The notes: generated from the letters alone by a model not told the origin. 64,000 nt of DNA from Vibrionaceae bacterium (GCA_018222805.1 JAAEZQ010000002.1:186001-250000); one strand, 5' to 3'. Positions 18,114 through 28,520 are shown, counted from the stretch's first letter. Numbers and translations are program-made.

Positions 18114-18328
18114 AGCACTGACTTCAACCTGCAACCCACTCAAGCGTTTAGGTCGGACACCTTTCTTTCGGTAGCCGCTGACAAAACAGCAGAACAGAGA
18201 GCAAAAAGCAGACAGTTTGGAAAACTGGTTCGTTGTGCTATGAGTAAGAAGCGTAAACGTAACCCAAATTGCTAACGCTTTGGCTTTCGTGGGTCAATAA
18301 AATTTAAGGAGACATTTGTCTCCTTTTT
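18114..18328 (+). ncRNA. Candidate small RNA or dispersed repeat upstream of sstT
   Basis: A segment ending in a strong terminator (18306-18328) with no protein gene before it. It contains internal pairing such as AAGCGT/ACGCTT (18249-18281). One frame stays open from 18114 to a stop near 18275 and ends in a Lys/Arg-rich tail (MSKKRKRNPNC), so a short peptide or a decayed repeat unit is also possible. I do not recognise an RNA family. Confidence 0.3.
18306..18328 (+). terminator. Terminator of unassigned transcript
   Basis: AAGGAGACA and TGTCTCCTT pair perfectly, followed by TTT. It ends a transcript that has no obvious gene. Confidence 0.75.
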
Positions 18329-18631
18329 AATAACTTTATTAAAAAGCATCATTCATAATCACCGATCTTTTGCAACACAAACAACTTGATTTAATAACAT
18401 CAAGCAAACATTTAATCCAAAAACAAACTAAAACTAGACACAAAATATTACCAAGCTAAGATATGGGCTGTTCGGTCAGAGAATGACTGAATATATAAAA
18501 ACAGGATAATTGATAATCATGTGTCTTAGTGACCAGATACAATGCTCATCCCTTGTATATCAAGGACATTATCGCCGTGTAATGTGTAGTTATTATTCAA
18601 TCACTTAGACATAACATTGCAGGAATGATGT

Positions 18632-19852
18632 ATGCAACATAACAGCCTCGTTGCCCGATATGCTCGTGGTAACCTCGTTCTCCAGATCCTTGTCGGCATT
18701 GTCTTTGGTGTATTGCTCGCGACAGTTTCACCAAGTCACGCTCAAAGTGCTGGAATGATAGGTAGCCTTTTTGTTGGAGCGCTTAAAGCGATTGCTCCAA
18801 TCCTTGTATTTATTCTGGTGGCTGCGTCTATCGCAAACCAAAAGAAAAACCAACACACTTACATGCGTCCGATCGTTGTGCTTTACCTATTGGGCACATT
18901 CTTCGCTGCGCTATCAGCCGTGGTTCTAAGCTTCCTTTTCCCAACCACTTTAACGCTTGTAACCGGCGCTGAGGGTGCGACCCCACCACAAGGTATTGCA
19001 GAAGTTCTGCACACACTACTGTTTAAAGTAGTAGATAACCCAGTAAACGCTCTAGTAGAAGCAAACTACATCGGTATTCTTGCCTGGGGTGTTGGTCTTG
19101 GTCTGGCGCTGCATCATGCTTCAGCAACCACCAAAGCGGTTTTCGAAGACCTAAGCCACAGTGTGTCTCACATCGTACGCTTTATTATTCGTCTAGCGCC
19201 ATTTGGTATCTTCGGCTTGGTAGCTTCAACGTTTGCAACAACAGGTTTCAGCGCGCTAGCGAGTTACGCTCACCTACTAGCAGTACTGTTAGGTGCTATG
19301 TTTATCATCGCATTGGTCGTAAACCCAGCAATCGTTTACTTCAAAACGAAACAAAACCCTTACCCATTGGTTTTCCAATGTCTGCGTGAAAGTGGTGTGA
19401 CTGCATTCTTCACTCGTTCAAGTGCAGCAAACATCCCTGTTAACATGGCGTTGTGTGAGAAGCTAAAACTGGATGAAGACACTTACTCAGTTTCTATCCC
19501 TCTAGGCGCAACCATCAACATGGCAGGTGCTGCAATCACTATCACAACACTAACGTTGGCTGCAGTTCATACTATGGGCATTGAAATTGACCTATTAACT
19601 GCATTACTTCTGAGTATCGTTGCAGCGGTATCTGCATGTGGTGCTTCAGGTGTTGCAGGTGGTTCCCTACTACTCATCCCTCTTGCTTGTGGTCTGTTCG
19701 GTATCTCAAACGACGTAGCAATGCAGGTGGTAGCGGTTGGCTTTATTATCGGCGTTATTCAAGACTCAGCAGAGACTGCACTAAACAGTTCTACAGACGT
19801 TGTCTTCACAGCTGCAGTTTGCCGTTCAGAGCACCAAAAAGAACAGCAATAA
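18632..19852 (+). CDS. sstT: Serine/threonine:Na+ symporter SstT
   Basis: A 406-residue member of the DAACS fold that imports serine and threonine with sodium across the inner membrane. It follows the SstT family from the first residues ([22 protein letters not shown]) through [37 protein letters not shown] and the C-terminal [28 protein letters not shown] precedes the ATG at good spacing. It is flanked by terminators and so is probably monocistronic, with a long leader. Confidence 0.94.
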   Translation: MQHNSLVARYARGNLVLQILVGIVFGVLLATVSPSHAQSAGMIGSLFVGALKAIAPILVFILVAASIANQKKNQHTYMRPIVVLYLLGTFFAALSAVVLSFLFPTTLTLVTGAEGATPPQGIAEVLHTLLFKVVDNPVNALVEANYIGILAWGVGLGLALHHASATTKAVFEDLSHSVSHIVRFIIRLAPFGIFGLVASTFATTGFSALASYAHLLAVLLGAMFIIALVVNPAIVYFKTKQNPYPLVFQCLRESGVTAFFTRSSAANIPVNMALCEKLKLDEDTYSVSIPLGATINMAGAAITITTLTLAAVHTMGIEIDLLTALLLSIVAAVSACGASGVAGGSLLLIPLACGLFGISNDVAMQVVAVGFIIGVIQDSAETALNSSTDVVFTAAVCRSEHQKEQQ

Positions 19853-19873
19853 TCGAGTTAAGATTCAATAAAT

Positions 19874-19905
19874 AAAATGGGGAGCCAATTGGCTCCCCAT
19901 TTTTT
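19874..19905. terminator. Bidirectional terminator between sstT and pdxY
   Basis: A near-perfect palindrome of AAAATGGGGAGCCAA and its complement with T runs on both strands, between converging genes. Confidence 0.9.
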
Positions 19906-19918
19906 ATATCAACTTTTA

Positions 19919-20788
19919 TTACACGGTGGTGAATGCCACCTCTTCAATTGGGAAATGTTTACTTGGCTCGACAAACTCTTGCTGAGCAGCGATAGTTTGT
20001 AATTCCCATTCACCAGCATGATAAGTCGCGCTAAGTACGCCATAGCAAGCGTCGTGGCAATGTTGGAAAGCCTGTTTCGCGCTCCACCCCTTAAGCAACC
20101 CAGCCGTAAAAATAGCTGAGATAAGATCACCCACGCCGACAGGCTGTTTAGCAAATTCAAAATGCGGGCGTTTTGCCAGATAAATACCATCTTGGGTAGC
20201 CAGTAGCATGTTGAAGCTACCGTTATCTAAACAGTATAGATGTTTTACCAATACAACTTTGGGACCTTTCGCTAACGCTCGCTGACAGGCAGTAATTGCC
20301 TCTTCTAACGTATGGATTTCCATTTCGGCAAACTGGCTGAGTTCAAACTGATTTGGCACGATCACATCCGCCATTGGCATCAGACGCGTTAACAGGTTTT
20401 CAGCAATCCCCGGAGCAACGATACAACCTTTATCTGGCGCGCCCATCACTGGGTCACAAACATAAAGTGCGTCAGGGTTTTTAGTTTTAACTTGAGTGAC
20501 CGTCTCTTCCACTGCGAGGCACTGTTCTGCGCTTCCTTGGTAACCAGTTAATACAGCCTGGCATTTATCCAGAGCGCCAATGTTACCTAAACCACGAACA
20601 AGCTCACTGATGTCATCGGCAGAAAACGCTCGACCTGTCCAACCCTCTTTATATTGGGTATGATTCGAAAATTGCACGGTATGAATAGGCCACACTTCAA
20701 AACCCATACGCTGCATTGGGAAAACAGCGCTACTGTTACCAGCATGACCAAAAGAAACATGAGATTGTATTGAGAGGATACCTTGCAT
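19919..20788 (-). CDS. pdxY: Pyridoxal kinase PdxY
   Basis: A 289-residue ribokinase-fold enzyme that phosphorylates pyridoxal in the vitamin B6 salvage pathway. It shows the family start [39 protein letters not shown], the [14 protein letters not shown] segment and the [15 protein letters not shown] anion-hole region with its catalytic Asp. The length fits E. coli PdxY (287). A GAGGA-type site precedes the ATG. It faces sstT across a shared terminator. Confidence 0.95.
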   Translation of the reverse strand: MQGILSIQSHVSFGHAGNSSAVFPMQRMGFEVWPIHTVQFSNHTQYKEGWTGRAFSADDISELVRGLGNIGALDKCQAVLTGYQGSAEQCLAVEETVTQVKTKNPDALYVCDPVMGAPDKGCIVAPGIAENLLTRLMPMADVIVPNQFELSQFAEMEIHTLEEAITACQRALAKGPKVVLVKHLYCLDNGSFNMLLATQDGIYLAKRPHFEFAKQPVGVGDLISAIFTAGLLKGWSAKQAFQHCHDACYGVLSATYHAGEWELQTIAAQQEFVEPSKHFPIEEVAFTTV

Positions 20789-20978
20789 GATACCTGTCCT
20801 CTTATTTTTGTTATCGATAATGCAAAGAATGCGGCAAGCGCCAGTTTGCGAAACCGCTAGTGTATCCGACTAACAAAAGTTGTTTAACTCAATTCTGAAT
20901 CACGCACTCAGAGTTGGCTGTATCGTTGATTTTCAACGTGCAGTGCTTGCTTTCTGCGATTCGCACAAACCAAAATGG

Positions 20979-21003
20979 AAGCCTCACTTCGCGAGTGAGG
21001 CTT
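20979..21003 (-). terminator. Terminator of the Sel1-repeat gene
   Basis: AAGCCTCACT pairs with AGTGAGGCTT around a short CG-rich loop, then CCATTTTGG on the minus strand. It lies just after the stop at 21013. Confidence 0.55.
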
Positions 21004-21012
21004 ATTCAGCCA

Positions 21013-22206
21013 TTACGGCTGGAGGAAGTTCTGGGTATAGTCGAGCGCATCTTTGGAAGGTTGAATGGAGGCCGATGGCTTTAATTTGGGCTCCACCTCA
21101 TCCGTTATTAACTCATGCTGAAAGTTAGAAGCGTATCCTACGTTCGACTGGTCTTGCTCTAGGTTATGCTCGTCGGTTAGTACGTCCGTTATCTCATCTT
21201 CATTAGGGAAATACACCTCCCGTTTATAAACTTTGTTCAGAGCACGAATGATGGCGTGCTTTTTCACCATGCCCGATGTCAGCTTTCTTTGTAAGGGTTT
21301 GGCAACTGCCTGCAACCCGACCACTACATCAACACCAATATCACCCGCGACTTTATCCCGTAAGTTTCGTGCAGGTTCGTACCCCATGCTGGCAGATAGA
21401 AACAACCAGATATACGCAATGGCGTTACCGGTTTTACTCGAATCCTTCCAAGCTTCTCCAGCATAATACATCGCTTCAGCACTCCCGAGTTCTGCCGCAC
21501 TTTCCAGCCAATAACGGCCTTTGAGCATGTTCTTCTCGGTACCGGTGCCGTTTACATAACACAAGCCAACCTGGATTTTTCCCGCGGCACTGCCTTTATC
21601 TGCTGCTTTCATAAACCAATAAAGGGCATCGGCACGGAAACCCGACGTGTTTTCAGGAGACAACTGCCACTCCCCCATATAAAGCATCGCCTCAACCCAA
21701 CCCTCTTCAGCCGCCTCTTCAATTAGTTCGTGCCCTTTGGGAATATTTTTTTCTACACCCCGACCAAACACCAGTGCTTTCCCGGTGACAAACTTCGCTT
21801 CAATGTCACCTTCCATTCCTGCGATGGCTGTACGCCAGAAGTTTGCCTGCTCCTTTAAGATCACATCTTCACGCATACGTTCACTAAGGCGAACGATGCC
21901 ATACATACCACTGATGTTGTCCAGCTTCGCCGCTTTATCGTACCAATACAACGCTTGCTTGATATTGTTTCTTTCGGCTTCTTTAGCCAGAAATAGAATC
22001 GTCGGGACATGCCCCGTCTCCGCCTTAAATTCTCGCTCTTTAAGTTCTTGCTCACGTGCTTTTTGCATTGCCTTTCGGTATACGGCCTCACGAGCCTTCC
22101 GCTCGAGTTCCTGGCGTTGCTTTCGCATCGACAGTGAGGTCATCCATACAAATATCAGGACGAGTGAAAGGCCAGTTGCCGCGATGGCAATGCCCATGCT
22201 ACTCAT
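21013..22206 (-). CDS. Membrane-anchored Sel1-repeat protein
   Basis: A protein of about 397 residues: one N-terminal membrane helix, then a highly charged helical stretch (REQELKEREFKAE-type, likely coiled coil), then Sel1-like repeats such as ALYWYDKAAKLDNISGMYG, ALYWFMKAADKGSAAGKIQVGLCYVNG and GRYWLESAAELGSAEAMYYAGEAW. Sel1 repeats form solenoids that mediate protein contacts; the partner is unknown. I prefer the ATG at 22206, six bases after AAGAGG, over ATG codons at 22227 or 22260. The C-terminal 70 residues are acidic and look disordered. Confidence 0.8.
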   Translation of the reverse strand: MSSMGIAIAATGLSLVLIFVWMTSLSMRKQRQELERKAREAVYRKAMQKAREQELKEREFKAETGHVPTILFLAKEAERNNIKQALYWYDKAAKLDNISGMYGIVRLSERMREDVILKEQANFWRTAIAGMEGDIEAKFVTGKALVFGRGVEKNIPKGHELIEEAAEEGWVEAMLYMGEWQLSPENTSGFRADALYWFMKAADKGSAAGKIQVGLCYVNGTGTEKNMLKGRYWLESAAELGSAEAMYYAGEAWKDSSKTGNAIAYIWLFLSASMGYEPARNLRDKVAGDIGVDVVVGLQAVAKPLQRKLTSGMVKKHAIIRALNKVYKREVYFPNEDEITDVLTDEHNLEQDQSNVGYASNFQHELITDEVEPKLKPSASIQPSKDALDYTQNFLQP

Positions 22207-22752
22207 AAAATGCCTCTTGTTATTCATGATACAAATTGACATTTCCCTATCGGGAAACACTACAAATACTCATGCCAGATTAGTTTTGGCGCCTTGGGTT
22301 TTATATCGGCCACCTAATGAAATTCTTAAGTTTAGGATCAACGGACGGCCTCATTTGCTCTAAAACACTCCCAACTTATTTTTTGACAAAAAATATCGGC
22401 CTATTTTTTATAGAAGGTAGTCACGTTTTTGGGGCTGAGACATTCTCATCCCCTATCATCCCCCCTTACTACTCCTATTAAAATTCACATTTAAAGGCTG
22501 TGTTCAAGCTCTCACTATGCGTTCATTTTATTATTTAATTTGTGAACCAAATCCACTGCGTAAGAAAATTTTCACTTGTAAAAAACTAAACGGCCAGCTC
22601 TCACATTTTGCTGATGATTCAGTGTATTAGCATTTCCTTTGAACATTTCCTTTCGGCATTTGCACCAAATAGGACGTATTAACTTTCTCGCTCTTTGAAC
22701 CGAAACGCCGACGCGTTCTTTATATCAATTTAATAAAAATGGATTTGTAAAC
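22207..22752. other. Divergent promoter region of the Sel1 gene and pulA
   Basis: About 545 AT-rich bases. MalT boxes lie at 22445-22463. TGTGAACCAAATCCAC at 22541-22556 is a weak CRP-like sequence. No gene is seen. Confidence 0.55.
22445..22463 (-). promoter_or_regulatory. Tandem MalT boxes upstream of pulA
   Basis: The minus strand reads GGGGATGAT then GGGGATGAG, two direct copies of the MalT box (GGGGA(T/G)GAGG) ten bases apart, about 290 bases upstream of the pullulanase start. Confidence 0.7.
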
Positions 22753-25700
22753 GTGGACAAAAAAACATTTAAATTATCAATAATTGCCAAAACCGTACTG
22801 CCTTTGATCTCCGTCGCGGTGATCAGCGGTTGTGGTAGTGACAGCACCAACGACAATACCACCAGCCCAAGTGCAGGACTGTACCCTGCGGGAGAGAACG
22901 AAGTTGTTGTTTACTATAAACGTGATGTTGCCTCGGCATCGACAGAAAGCGACTACAATGGCTGGGGTCTGCACTTATGGAATGGTGAAGGTTGTACCAG
23001 TACTGATTTAGAAGCGATGGGCATTACAAGCGGTGGCACTGATTGGGCATCACCTCGTCAATATGATGGCATTAGCGAAACTTATGGTGCGTACTACGTA
23101 CTTAAAGTCGATCCTGACGCGTCTGACCCATACGAATGTATGAACTTCATTTTACACAATGGCAACGACAAAGCCTTCGGCAGTGCAAACTCGAAAGTTG
23201 AGCTGACTAAGATCGGCGAATCTAAAGGGGTATTTGGCTTCCACGGCAGTAGTGAACTTTTCTACGAACCAATCGAAGAACGACCTGTCGACGTTGACGG
23301 CCAAAAAGCACATTGGTTAGATGCAAACACCATCGCTTGGGAAGCAGCAGCAAACGCTGATTCAATGAAGCTTTACTACAGCCTGACCAACGACATCCAG
23401 ATGGATGAAAACAAACAGATCACAGGCGGCACGGCAGTAGAACTAAGCAAAGCAGGTGATTTGTCTGACGCTCTGAAATCTCGCTTCCGTCACTTATCTA
23501 GCATGCAAGCCGCTGGTATCGATGTGGATGACGCAACACTTCGTACTATTCTGAAATCACAAATCGTGATGGTGGCTTACAACGCCGCAGGTGATGTCAT
23601 TTCTGCAACTGAAGTGCAAAAACCAGGCGTACTGGATGCGGTATTCGCGGATGCCGATGCTGGTAACGCTATTGGTCAGGAGCTAGGCGCGATTGTTGAA
23701 GGCGGCGCAGCGACCTTCAAATTATGGGCACCAACAGCTCAAGAGATTTCTCTGATTATCTATGATGAGAATCTGCAAGAAGAATCAACCGTTACAATGA
23801 CGGAAGATAGCGTTACAGGTATTTGGGTTTCAGAGCCACAAAGTAATGTAGTGAACAAGTTCTACCGCTATCAAGTGAAGGTTTACCACCCAACAACTGG
23901 CGCTATAGAAACACGTATGGTCACCGACCCATACTCATTAAGCTTGTCGCTAAATTCTCTTTACTCACAAGTTGTCGACCTTAACGACGCAAGCCTAATG
24001 CCACAAGACTGGAACAACTACGACCGTCCAACGGTTGAAAAAGATGAAGATCACGTACTGTACGAGTCACATCTGCGTGACTTCAGTTTCAATGACAGCC
24101 AAGGTACGCCAGCTTACAACGGTAAATACTTAGCGCTAACAGAGGCTGAACGTGAGTCAGTCTCTCACCTGCAAGCGCTGAAAGATGCAGGTTTAACAAC
24201 GCTACACATCCTGCCTGCATTTGATATCGCTACCGTAGATGAGAATGTAGAAAAGCGCGTCGACATCAACGACACCGTTGGAAAACTATGTGGCATTAAG
24301 CCTGACGCATCTGTCTGTGAGTCAGAAGATGATGCGAAAATCATTGAAGATGTCCTGAACGGTTACGATCCTTCAAGCGGTTCTGCTCAGGCACTAATGA
24401 ACGATCTGCGTATGCTAGACAGCTTCAACTGGGGTTACGACCCATTCCATTACACTGTACCGGAAGGCAGCTACGCAACGAACCCGAATGGCACACAGCG
24501 TATTCTTGAGTTCCGTGAGATGGTTCAGGCAACGCATAAGATGGATCTTAAGCTGGTGATGGATGTGGTTTACAACCATACCAACGCATCAGGCATCAAT
24601 GAAAAATCCGTTCTGGATAAAATCGTTCCTGGGTACTATCACCGCCTAAACGTCAATACTGGTGGCGTAGAAAGCTCGACCTGTTGTGATAACACCGCGA
24701 CAGAAAACCTGATGATGGGCAAACTGATGGTTGACTCACTGAAGGTGTGGGCTGAAGACTACAAAGTTGACGGTTTCCGCTTTGACTTGATGGGTCACCA
24801 GCCAAAGGATGTGATGGTTTACGCATTAGAGCAAATCCGTCAGATTGACCCGAACACACTATTCTACGGCGAAGGTTGGGACTTTGGTGAAGTAGCAAAC
24901 GACGCGCGCTTTGATCAAGCGACTCAGCTGAACATGGCTGGCACAGAAATTGGTACCTTCTCAGACCGTCTACGTGATGCAGTCCGTGGTGGTGGTCCCT
25001 TCGATGGCGGTGTCGATTCAGATGGCAACCACTCACTTCGTTACAATCAGGGTTTTGGTAACGCGGCATACGCAAACGAAGAAACCAAAACAGATACAAA
25101 TTCAGTGAATGGTCGTCTGCACAACCAAGATATCGTTCGTTTAGGTATGGCTGGTAACTTGGCAGACTACGTCCTTGTCGATTACACCGGTGAGACCAAA
25201 CTTGGTAAAAACGTAGACTATAACGGTGCTCCTGCTGGCTATACTAAGCTGCCTTCAGAGAACATCTCATACGTTTCTAAGCACGATAACCAAACGCTTT
25301 GGGATAACAACGCGTACAAGATTGCGATAGGCACCAGTTCTGCTGATCGTGCTCGTATGCAAAGCGTATCTCTTTCAACCGTGATGCTAGGCCAAGGTAT
25401 TCCGTTCATTCACATGGGTTCTGAACTACTTCGTTCAAAATCAATGCAGCGCGACTCTTACGATTCTGGCGACTGGTTCAACCGTGTATTCTTCGACGGT
25501 AGCGACAACAACTGGAACGTAGGTCTGCCTCGAGAAGATAAAGATGGCAGCAACTGGGATCTTATCAAAAAGATCATCAGTGACAGCACAGCGAAGCCTG
25601 ATACTACAGACATTGAGCTGACTAAACAGCAATTCCTCGAGCTACTAAAAATCCGTAGTTCAAGCGAACTGTTCCGTCTGGATACAGCTCAAGAAGTGAT

Positions 25701-26733
25701 GAATCGTGTTGACTTCCGCAACGTTGGTCAAGATCAAGTTGCTGGTCTGATTGTTATGTCTATTGATGATGGTGTATCTGCAGGCCAAGATCTGGATCCA
25801 AACAACGACGCGATTGTCGCGGTGATTAACTCATCATCTGAAGCACAGTCGTTTACCGTAGCAGGCGCGAGCGGCTTTGAACTTCACGACGTTCTGAAAA
25901 ACTCTGCGGATACTGTTGTACAAGGAGCAAGCTTCTCTGGAGAAACCTTTACGGTTCCAGCTCTAACAACAGCAGTATTTGTTCAGCCTCAAGGTACTGC
26001 TCAAGGTGAAGGTCTACCAGTGAATACGTCAAACAAAGACGTATCAAGCATCCCTCCTTACGGTGAGACAGTTGTCTACGTGAAAGGTACAATGAACGGT
26101 TGGGCTGACAGCTCAGACTGGGCGATGACCTTCATTGGTAATGGCATGTACTCTGTAACAGGTGTACTAGAAGCCGGTGACCATGAGTTTAAGTTTGCAG
26201 ATGCTGGCTGGTCAAACCCAAATATTGGTTGTAGCGCAGCGGATCAGGCAAGTGATTCTCTTGATTTGGGAACAGGTGACAACTGTACTCTAACAGTGGC
26301 TGAAACGGGTAAATACAACTTCATTCTAAACGCACTGAACGTTCAAGATGAAAGCGTAGAAAAACCAGTCGTTTCGGTAACCAAGTCAGCAGACGCACCA
26401 ACGTTCGGCGAAACTGCACTTTACCTACGCGGTGATGTAACAGATGCTAGCTGGGCAGCGATCGAAAGCGCGAAGTTCAGCTATGTCGCAAACGATGTTT
26501 ACTCATTAGACATCAACCTGACTGCAGGCACGTTCGAAATGAAGATTGCCAGTTCAGATTGGGCTGACGCCACTAACTTTGGTGGTCAGGGCGCTATTGA
26601 ATTCGGCACTCCATTAACAATGGAATCGGCTGGCGGTAACATCAGTATCACTGTACCAGCAGACGGAAACTACAATTTCCACTTCAATGCCGCTGATAAA
26701 GCATCACCAATCGTGACAGTGACACAAAACTAA
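22753..26733 (+). CDS. pulA: Lipoprotein pullulanase (GH13) with tandem C-terminal modules
   Basis: A 1326-residue type I pullulanase that cleaves alpha-1,6 bonds of pullulan and starch dextrins. A lipobox ends in ISGC27 with Gly next, predicting an outer-membrane lipoprotein. An N-terminal CBM41-like module (VVVYYKRDVAS...GWGLHLWNGEGC) and a CBM48-like module (FKLWAPTAQEISLIIYD) precede the GH13 core: FNWGYDPFHYTVPEGSYATNP (pullulanase motif), DVVYNHT (I), DGFRFDLMGHQ (II, nucleophile), YGEGWDFGE (III) and SKHDNQTLWDN (IV). Two related beta-sandwich modules follow at residues about 1104 and 1219. The start is GTG. Tandem MalT boxes lie upstream. Confidence 0.94.
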   Translation: MDKKTFKLSIIAKTVLPLISVAVISGCGSDSTNDNTTSPSAGLYPAGENEVVVYYKRDVASASTESDYNGWGLHLWNGEGCTSTDLEAMGITSGGTDWASPRQYDGISETYGAYYVLKVDPDASDPYECMNFILHNGNDKAFGSANSKVELTKIGESKGVFGFHGSSELFYEPIEERPVDVDGQKAHWLDANTIAWEAAANADSMKLYYSLTNDIQMDENKQITGGTAVELSKAGDLSDALKSRFRHLSSMQAAGIDVDDATLRTILKSQIVMVAYNAAGDVISATEVQKPGVLDAVFADADAGNAIGQELGAIVEGGAATFKLWAPTAQEISLIIYDENLQEESTVTMTEDSVTGIWVSEPQSNVVNKFYRYQVKVYHPTTGAIETRMVTDPYSLSLSLNSLYSQVVDLNDASLMPQDWNNYDRPTVEKDEDHVLYESHLRDFSFNDSQGTPAYNGKYLALTEAERESVSHLQALKDAGLTTLHILPAFDIATVDENVEKRVDINDTVGKLCGIKPDASVCESEDDAKIIEDVLNGYDPSSGSAQALMNDLRMLDSFNWGYDPFHYTVPEGSYATNPNGTQRILEFREMVQATHKMDLKLVMDVVYNHTNASGINEKSVLDKIVPGYYHRLNVNTGGVESSTCCDNTATENLMMGKLMVDSLKVWAEDYKVDGFRFDLMGHQPKDVMVYALEQIRQIDPNTLFYGEGWDFGEVANDARFDQATQLNMAGTEIGTFSDRLRDAVRGGGPFDGGVDSDGNHSLRYNQGFGNAAYANEETKTDTNSVNGRLHNQDIVRLGMAGNLADYVLVDYTGETKLGKNVDYNGAPAGYTKLPSENISYVSKHDNQTLWDNNAYKIAIGTSSADRARMQSVSLSTVMLGQGIPFIHMGSELLRSKSMQRDSYDSGDWFNRVFFDGSDNNWNVGLPREDKDGSNWDLIKKIISDSTAKPDTTDIELTKQQFLELLKIRSSSELFRLDTAQEVMNRVDFRNVGQDQVAGLIVMSIDDGVSAGQDLDPNNDAIVAVINSSSEAQSFTVAGASGFELHDVLKNSADTVVQGASFSGETFTVPALTTAVFVQPQGTAQGEGLPVNTSNKDVSSIPPYGETVVYVKGTMNGWADSSDWAMTFIGNGMYSVTGVLEAGDHEFKFADAGWSNPNIGCSAADQASDSLDLGTGDNCTLTVAETGKYNFILNALNVQDESVEKPVVSVTKSADAPTFGETALYLRGDVTDASWAAIESAKFSYVANDVYSLDINLTAGTFEMKIASSDWADATNFGGQGAIEFGTPLTMESAGGNISITVPADGNYNFHFNAADKASPIVTVTQN

Positions 26734-26749
26734 GTCATTTAACGACACG

Positions 26750-26779
26750 AAAAGGGGAAGCAATCGCTTCCCCTTTTTT
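26750..26779 (+). terminator. pulA terminator
   Basis: AAAAGGGGAAGC pairs with GCTTCCCCTTTT around AATC, followed by T residues. Confidence 0.9.
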
Positions 26780-26840
26780 GTATTTTGATAAGTGAAAATG
26801 ACTCATTGTTTGTTGTGATTGGTATCCACTCGAGTAGACA

Positions 26841-26888
26841 AATAAAAAGCCAAGTAATGCCTTTCAGATTGGCAACCGCACTTGGCTT
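26841..26888 (-). terminator. Terminator of the GH13 lipoprotein gene
   Basis: AAGCCAAGT pairs with ACTTGGCTT around a long loop, followed on the minus strand by TTTTATTT. Confidence 0.65.
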
Positions 26889-26913
26889 AAGAGAAGAAAT
26901 AGTTCAAACAATC

Positions 26914-28512
26914 TTATCGAGAAACAGTAAAGAATCGCCCCTCTAAAGGCGACATCGAGATTTGATACTGACCATTACTTGGCGTGATCGTCTCGTTCGT
27001 TAACAAATCCACCAGAGTTTTACTAGTACCGACAGAACCCTCACTGAGTATCACGGTTCTGGCACTTTCTAACGTATTCAACGCAAACAACACCTGATCG
27101 GTACCAGATGTTTTTAAGTCAACATAACTACCATTGCTCGACAACAGGTTAGTACGTGTGCCCTCATATAAAGCAGGGTGCGCAGCACGCATCCTCATCA
27201 GAGATTGAACATAACTTTTAAGGTCAGCTTGATTAGCATCTAAGGTTGCGGTAATACCTTCTATTTTCGCACTGCTTCTGGCAACGTGATCATCACATAG
27301 ACCCGCCAGGGCACAAGTGTTGATGTCCTCTTTTGCAGCAAATCCGTCGACTTGATCACCGATTTCATCTCCGTAATACAAAGTGATCGGCCCCGAGTAA
27401 GCCGCCTGGAAAGCAAACGCCGCTTTATGGCGTAACCAATATTCTGCGTCGTTGACATCCGCTAGCCCACCCCGTTGCAATAAATCACCAAAACGCACTA
27501 AATCGTGGTTACCTATCATTAAGTTAGGTTGCGCATGACTTGGATATTGTTGGTGAGTAAGGTAACCATTATCCAACCAACCGACCCCTCTGCCACCAAC
27601 GCCACTTTCGTTCACCGCTAATGTTTCGACAATGCGATAGCGCATCGGGAAATCAAAAGCAGAGCATAAGGCGGGATCACTGTCTGTGGCGTAGCCCTCA
27701 TCTGCAATGTCTGATTCCCCTTTCCAAATTTCCGCCACCATGTAACCAAGAGGGTTCACCTGATTACCGTCACTATTGGTGTATGTCACATTTTGCGAGG
27801 CTTGATCAACCGCTTTACGCAGTTGTGTCCAGGCTTCTGTGGGCACCTGATACGCCTGATCTAAACGCCAGCCGTCTATCTTGAGCTCGTTGATCCAATA
27901 GGTCGCCACTTCTTTATAAAATTCGAGGCTCTCTGGATAATCAACGGGGTTATTTGCCCCCGATGGTAACAAACCGGATGGAGAAGGCTTAATCAACCCC
28001 GCTTTATGGTGACCAAACACACCATCAAAAAAGACATATAATCCTCGTCTGTGTGCTTCATCCACCAGCATTCTTGCGGTTTCTAAATCACCAAAGTGTG
28101 GATCTATCGTAAAGTAATCTGTCGCATAGTAACCTGTGGCATCCAAACGATCAGACCAGTCATCTTGCCCATCAATGGCTTCAGACTCAAAAATAGGCGT
28201 AAGCCAGATAGCATTCACACCCAAGTTCTGAATGTAATCGAGTGAATCAATAATGCCTTGCAGGTCGCCATTGTGATGACTGGTGCCATATCCCGTGCCA
28301 TAGCCAATAGTTGTGTCGCCATCGACAAAGCTTTCAACCATAATCTGATAAGTACGAAGCTGATTACTTTTCTCCAATACATTTGGCTGGCAAGCATAGT
28401 TACTGGCTTCGGGTAAAGTTGCTTCACCATTATCACCATCAGATGAGTTACAGCCCGATAAAGCGCCTGCCACAGCTAAGGCCAGTAAAGACCTATATAG
28501 TCGTTTGTTCAC
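26914..28512 (-). CDS. Lipoprotein alpha-amylase family (GH13) enzyme
   Basis: A 532-residue secreted GH13 enzyme. The signal peptide ends in a lipobox, ALSGC21, followed by Asn, so an outer-membrane lipoprotein is likely. The catalytic residues are present: GWRLDQAYQ (nucleophile Asp), MVAEIWKG (acid Glu) and IGNHDLVRF (transition-state Asp). Region I reads FDGVFGHH where most family members have DxVxNH, so the usual Asn is replaced by Gly. It starts with GTG, six bases after GGAGG. The substrate is probably starch or maltodextrin given the neighbours; the exact specificity is not clear. A hairpin separates it from the upstream lipoprotein gene. Confidence 0.88.
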   Translation of the reverse strand: MNKRLYRSLLALAVAGALSGCNSSDGDNGEATLPEASNYACQPNVLEKSNQLRTYQIMVESFVDGDTTIGYGTGYGTSHHNGDLQGIIDSLDYIQNLGVNAIWLTPIFESEAIDGQDDWSDRLDATGYYATDYFTIDPHFGDLETARMLVDEAHRRGLYVFFDGVFGHHKAGLIKPSPSGLLPSGANNPVDYPESLEFYKEVATYWINELKIDGWRLDQAYQVPTEAWTQLRKAVDQASQNVTYTNSDGNQVNPLGYMVAEIWKGESDIADEGYATDSDPALCSAFDFPMRYRIVETLAVNESGVGGRGVGWLDNGYLTHQQYPSHAQPNLMIGNHDLVRFGDLLQRGGLADVNDAEYWLRHKAAFAFQAAYSGPITLYYGDEIGDQVDGFAAKEDINTCALAGLCDDHVARSSAKIEGITATLDANQADLKSYVQSLMRMRAAHPALYEGTRTNLLSSNGSYVDLKTSGTDQVLFALNTLESARTVILSEGSVGTSKTLVDLLTNETITPSNGQYQISMSPLEGRFFTVSR

Positions 28513-28520
28513 GCATAACC

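Larger units (their letters stand above)
17935..18631 (+). other. Long gap upstream of sstT
   Basis: About 700 bases with no convincing protein gene. Positions 18114-18330 hold a structured segment ending in a terminator, listed separately. The rest is AT-rich promoter-like sequence. No known riboswitch motif was recognised. Confidence 0.5.

Noticed and set aside
19874-19905. Long palindrome as a regulatory operator
   Set aside because: T runs on both sides between converging genes make a bidirectional terminator the plain explanation.
24653-25099. Minus-strand open frame of 148 codons inside pulA
   Set aside because: It lies within the pullulanase catalytic domain, has no ribosome site and shows no protein-like pattern; it mirrors pulA codon use.
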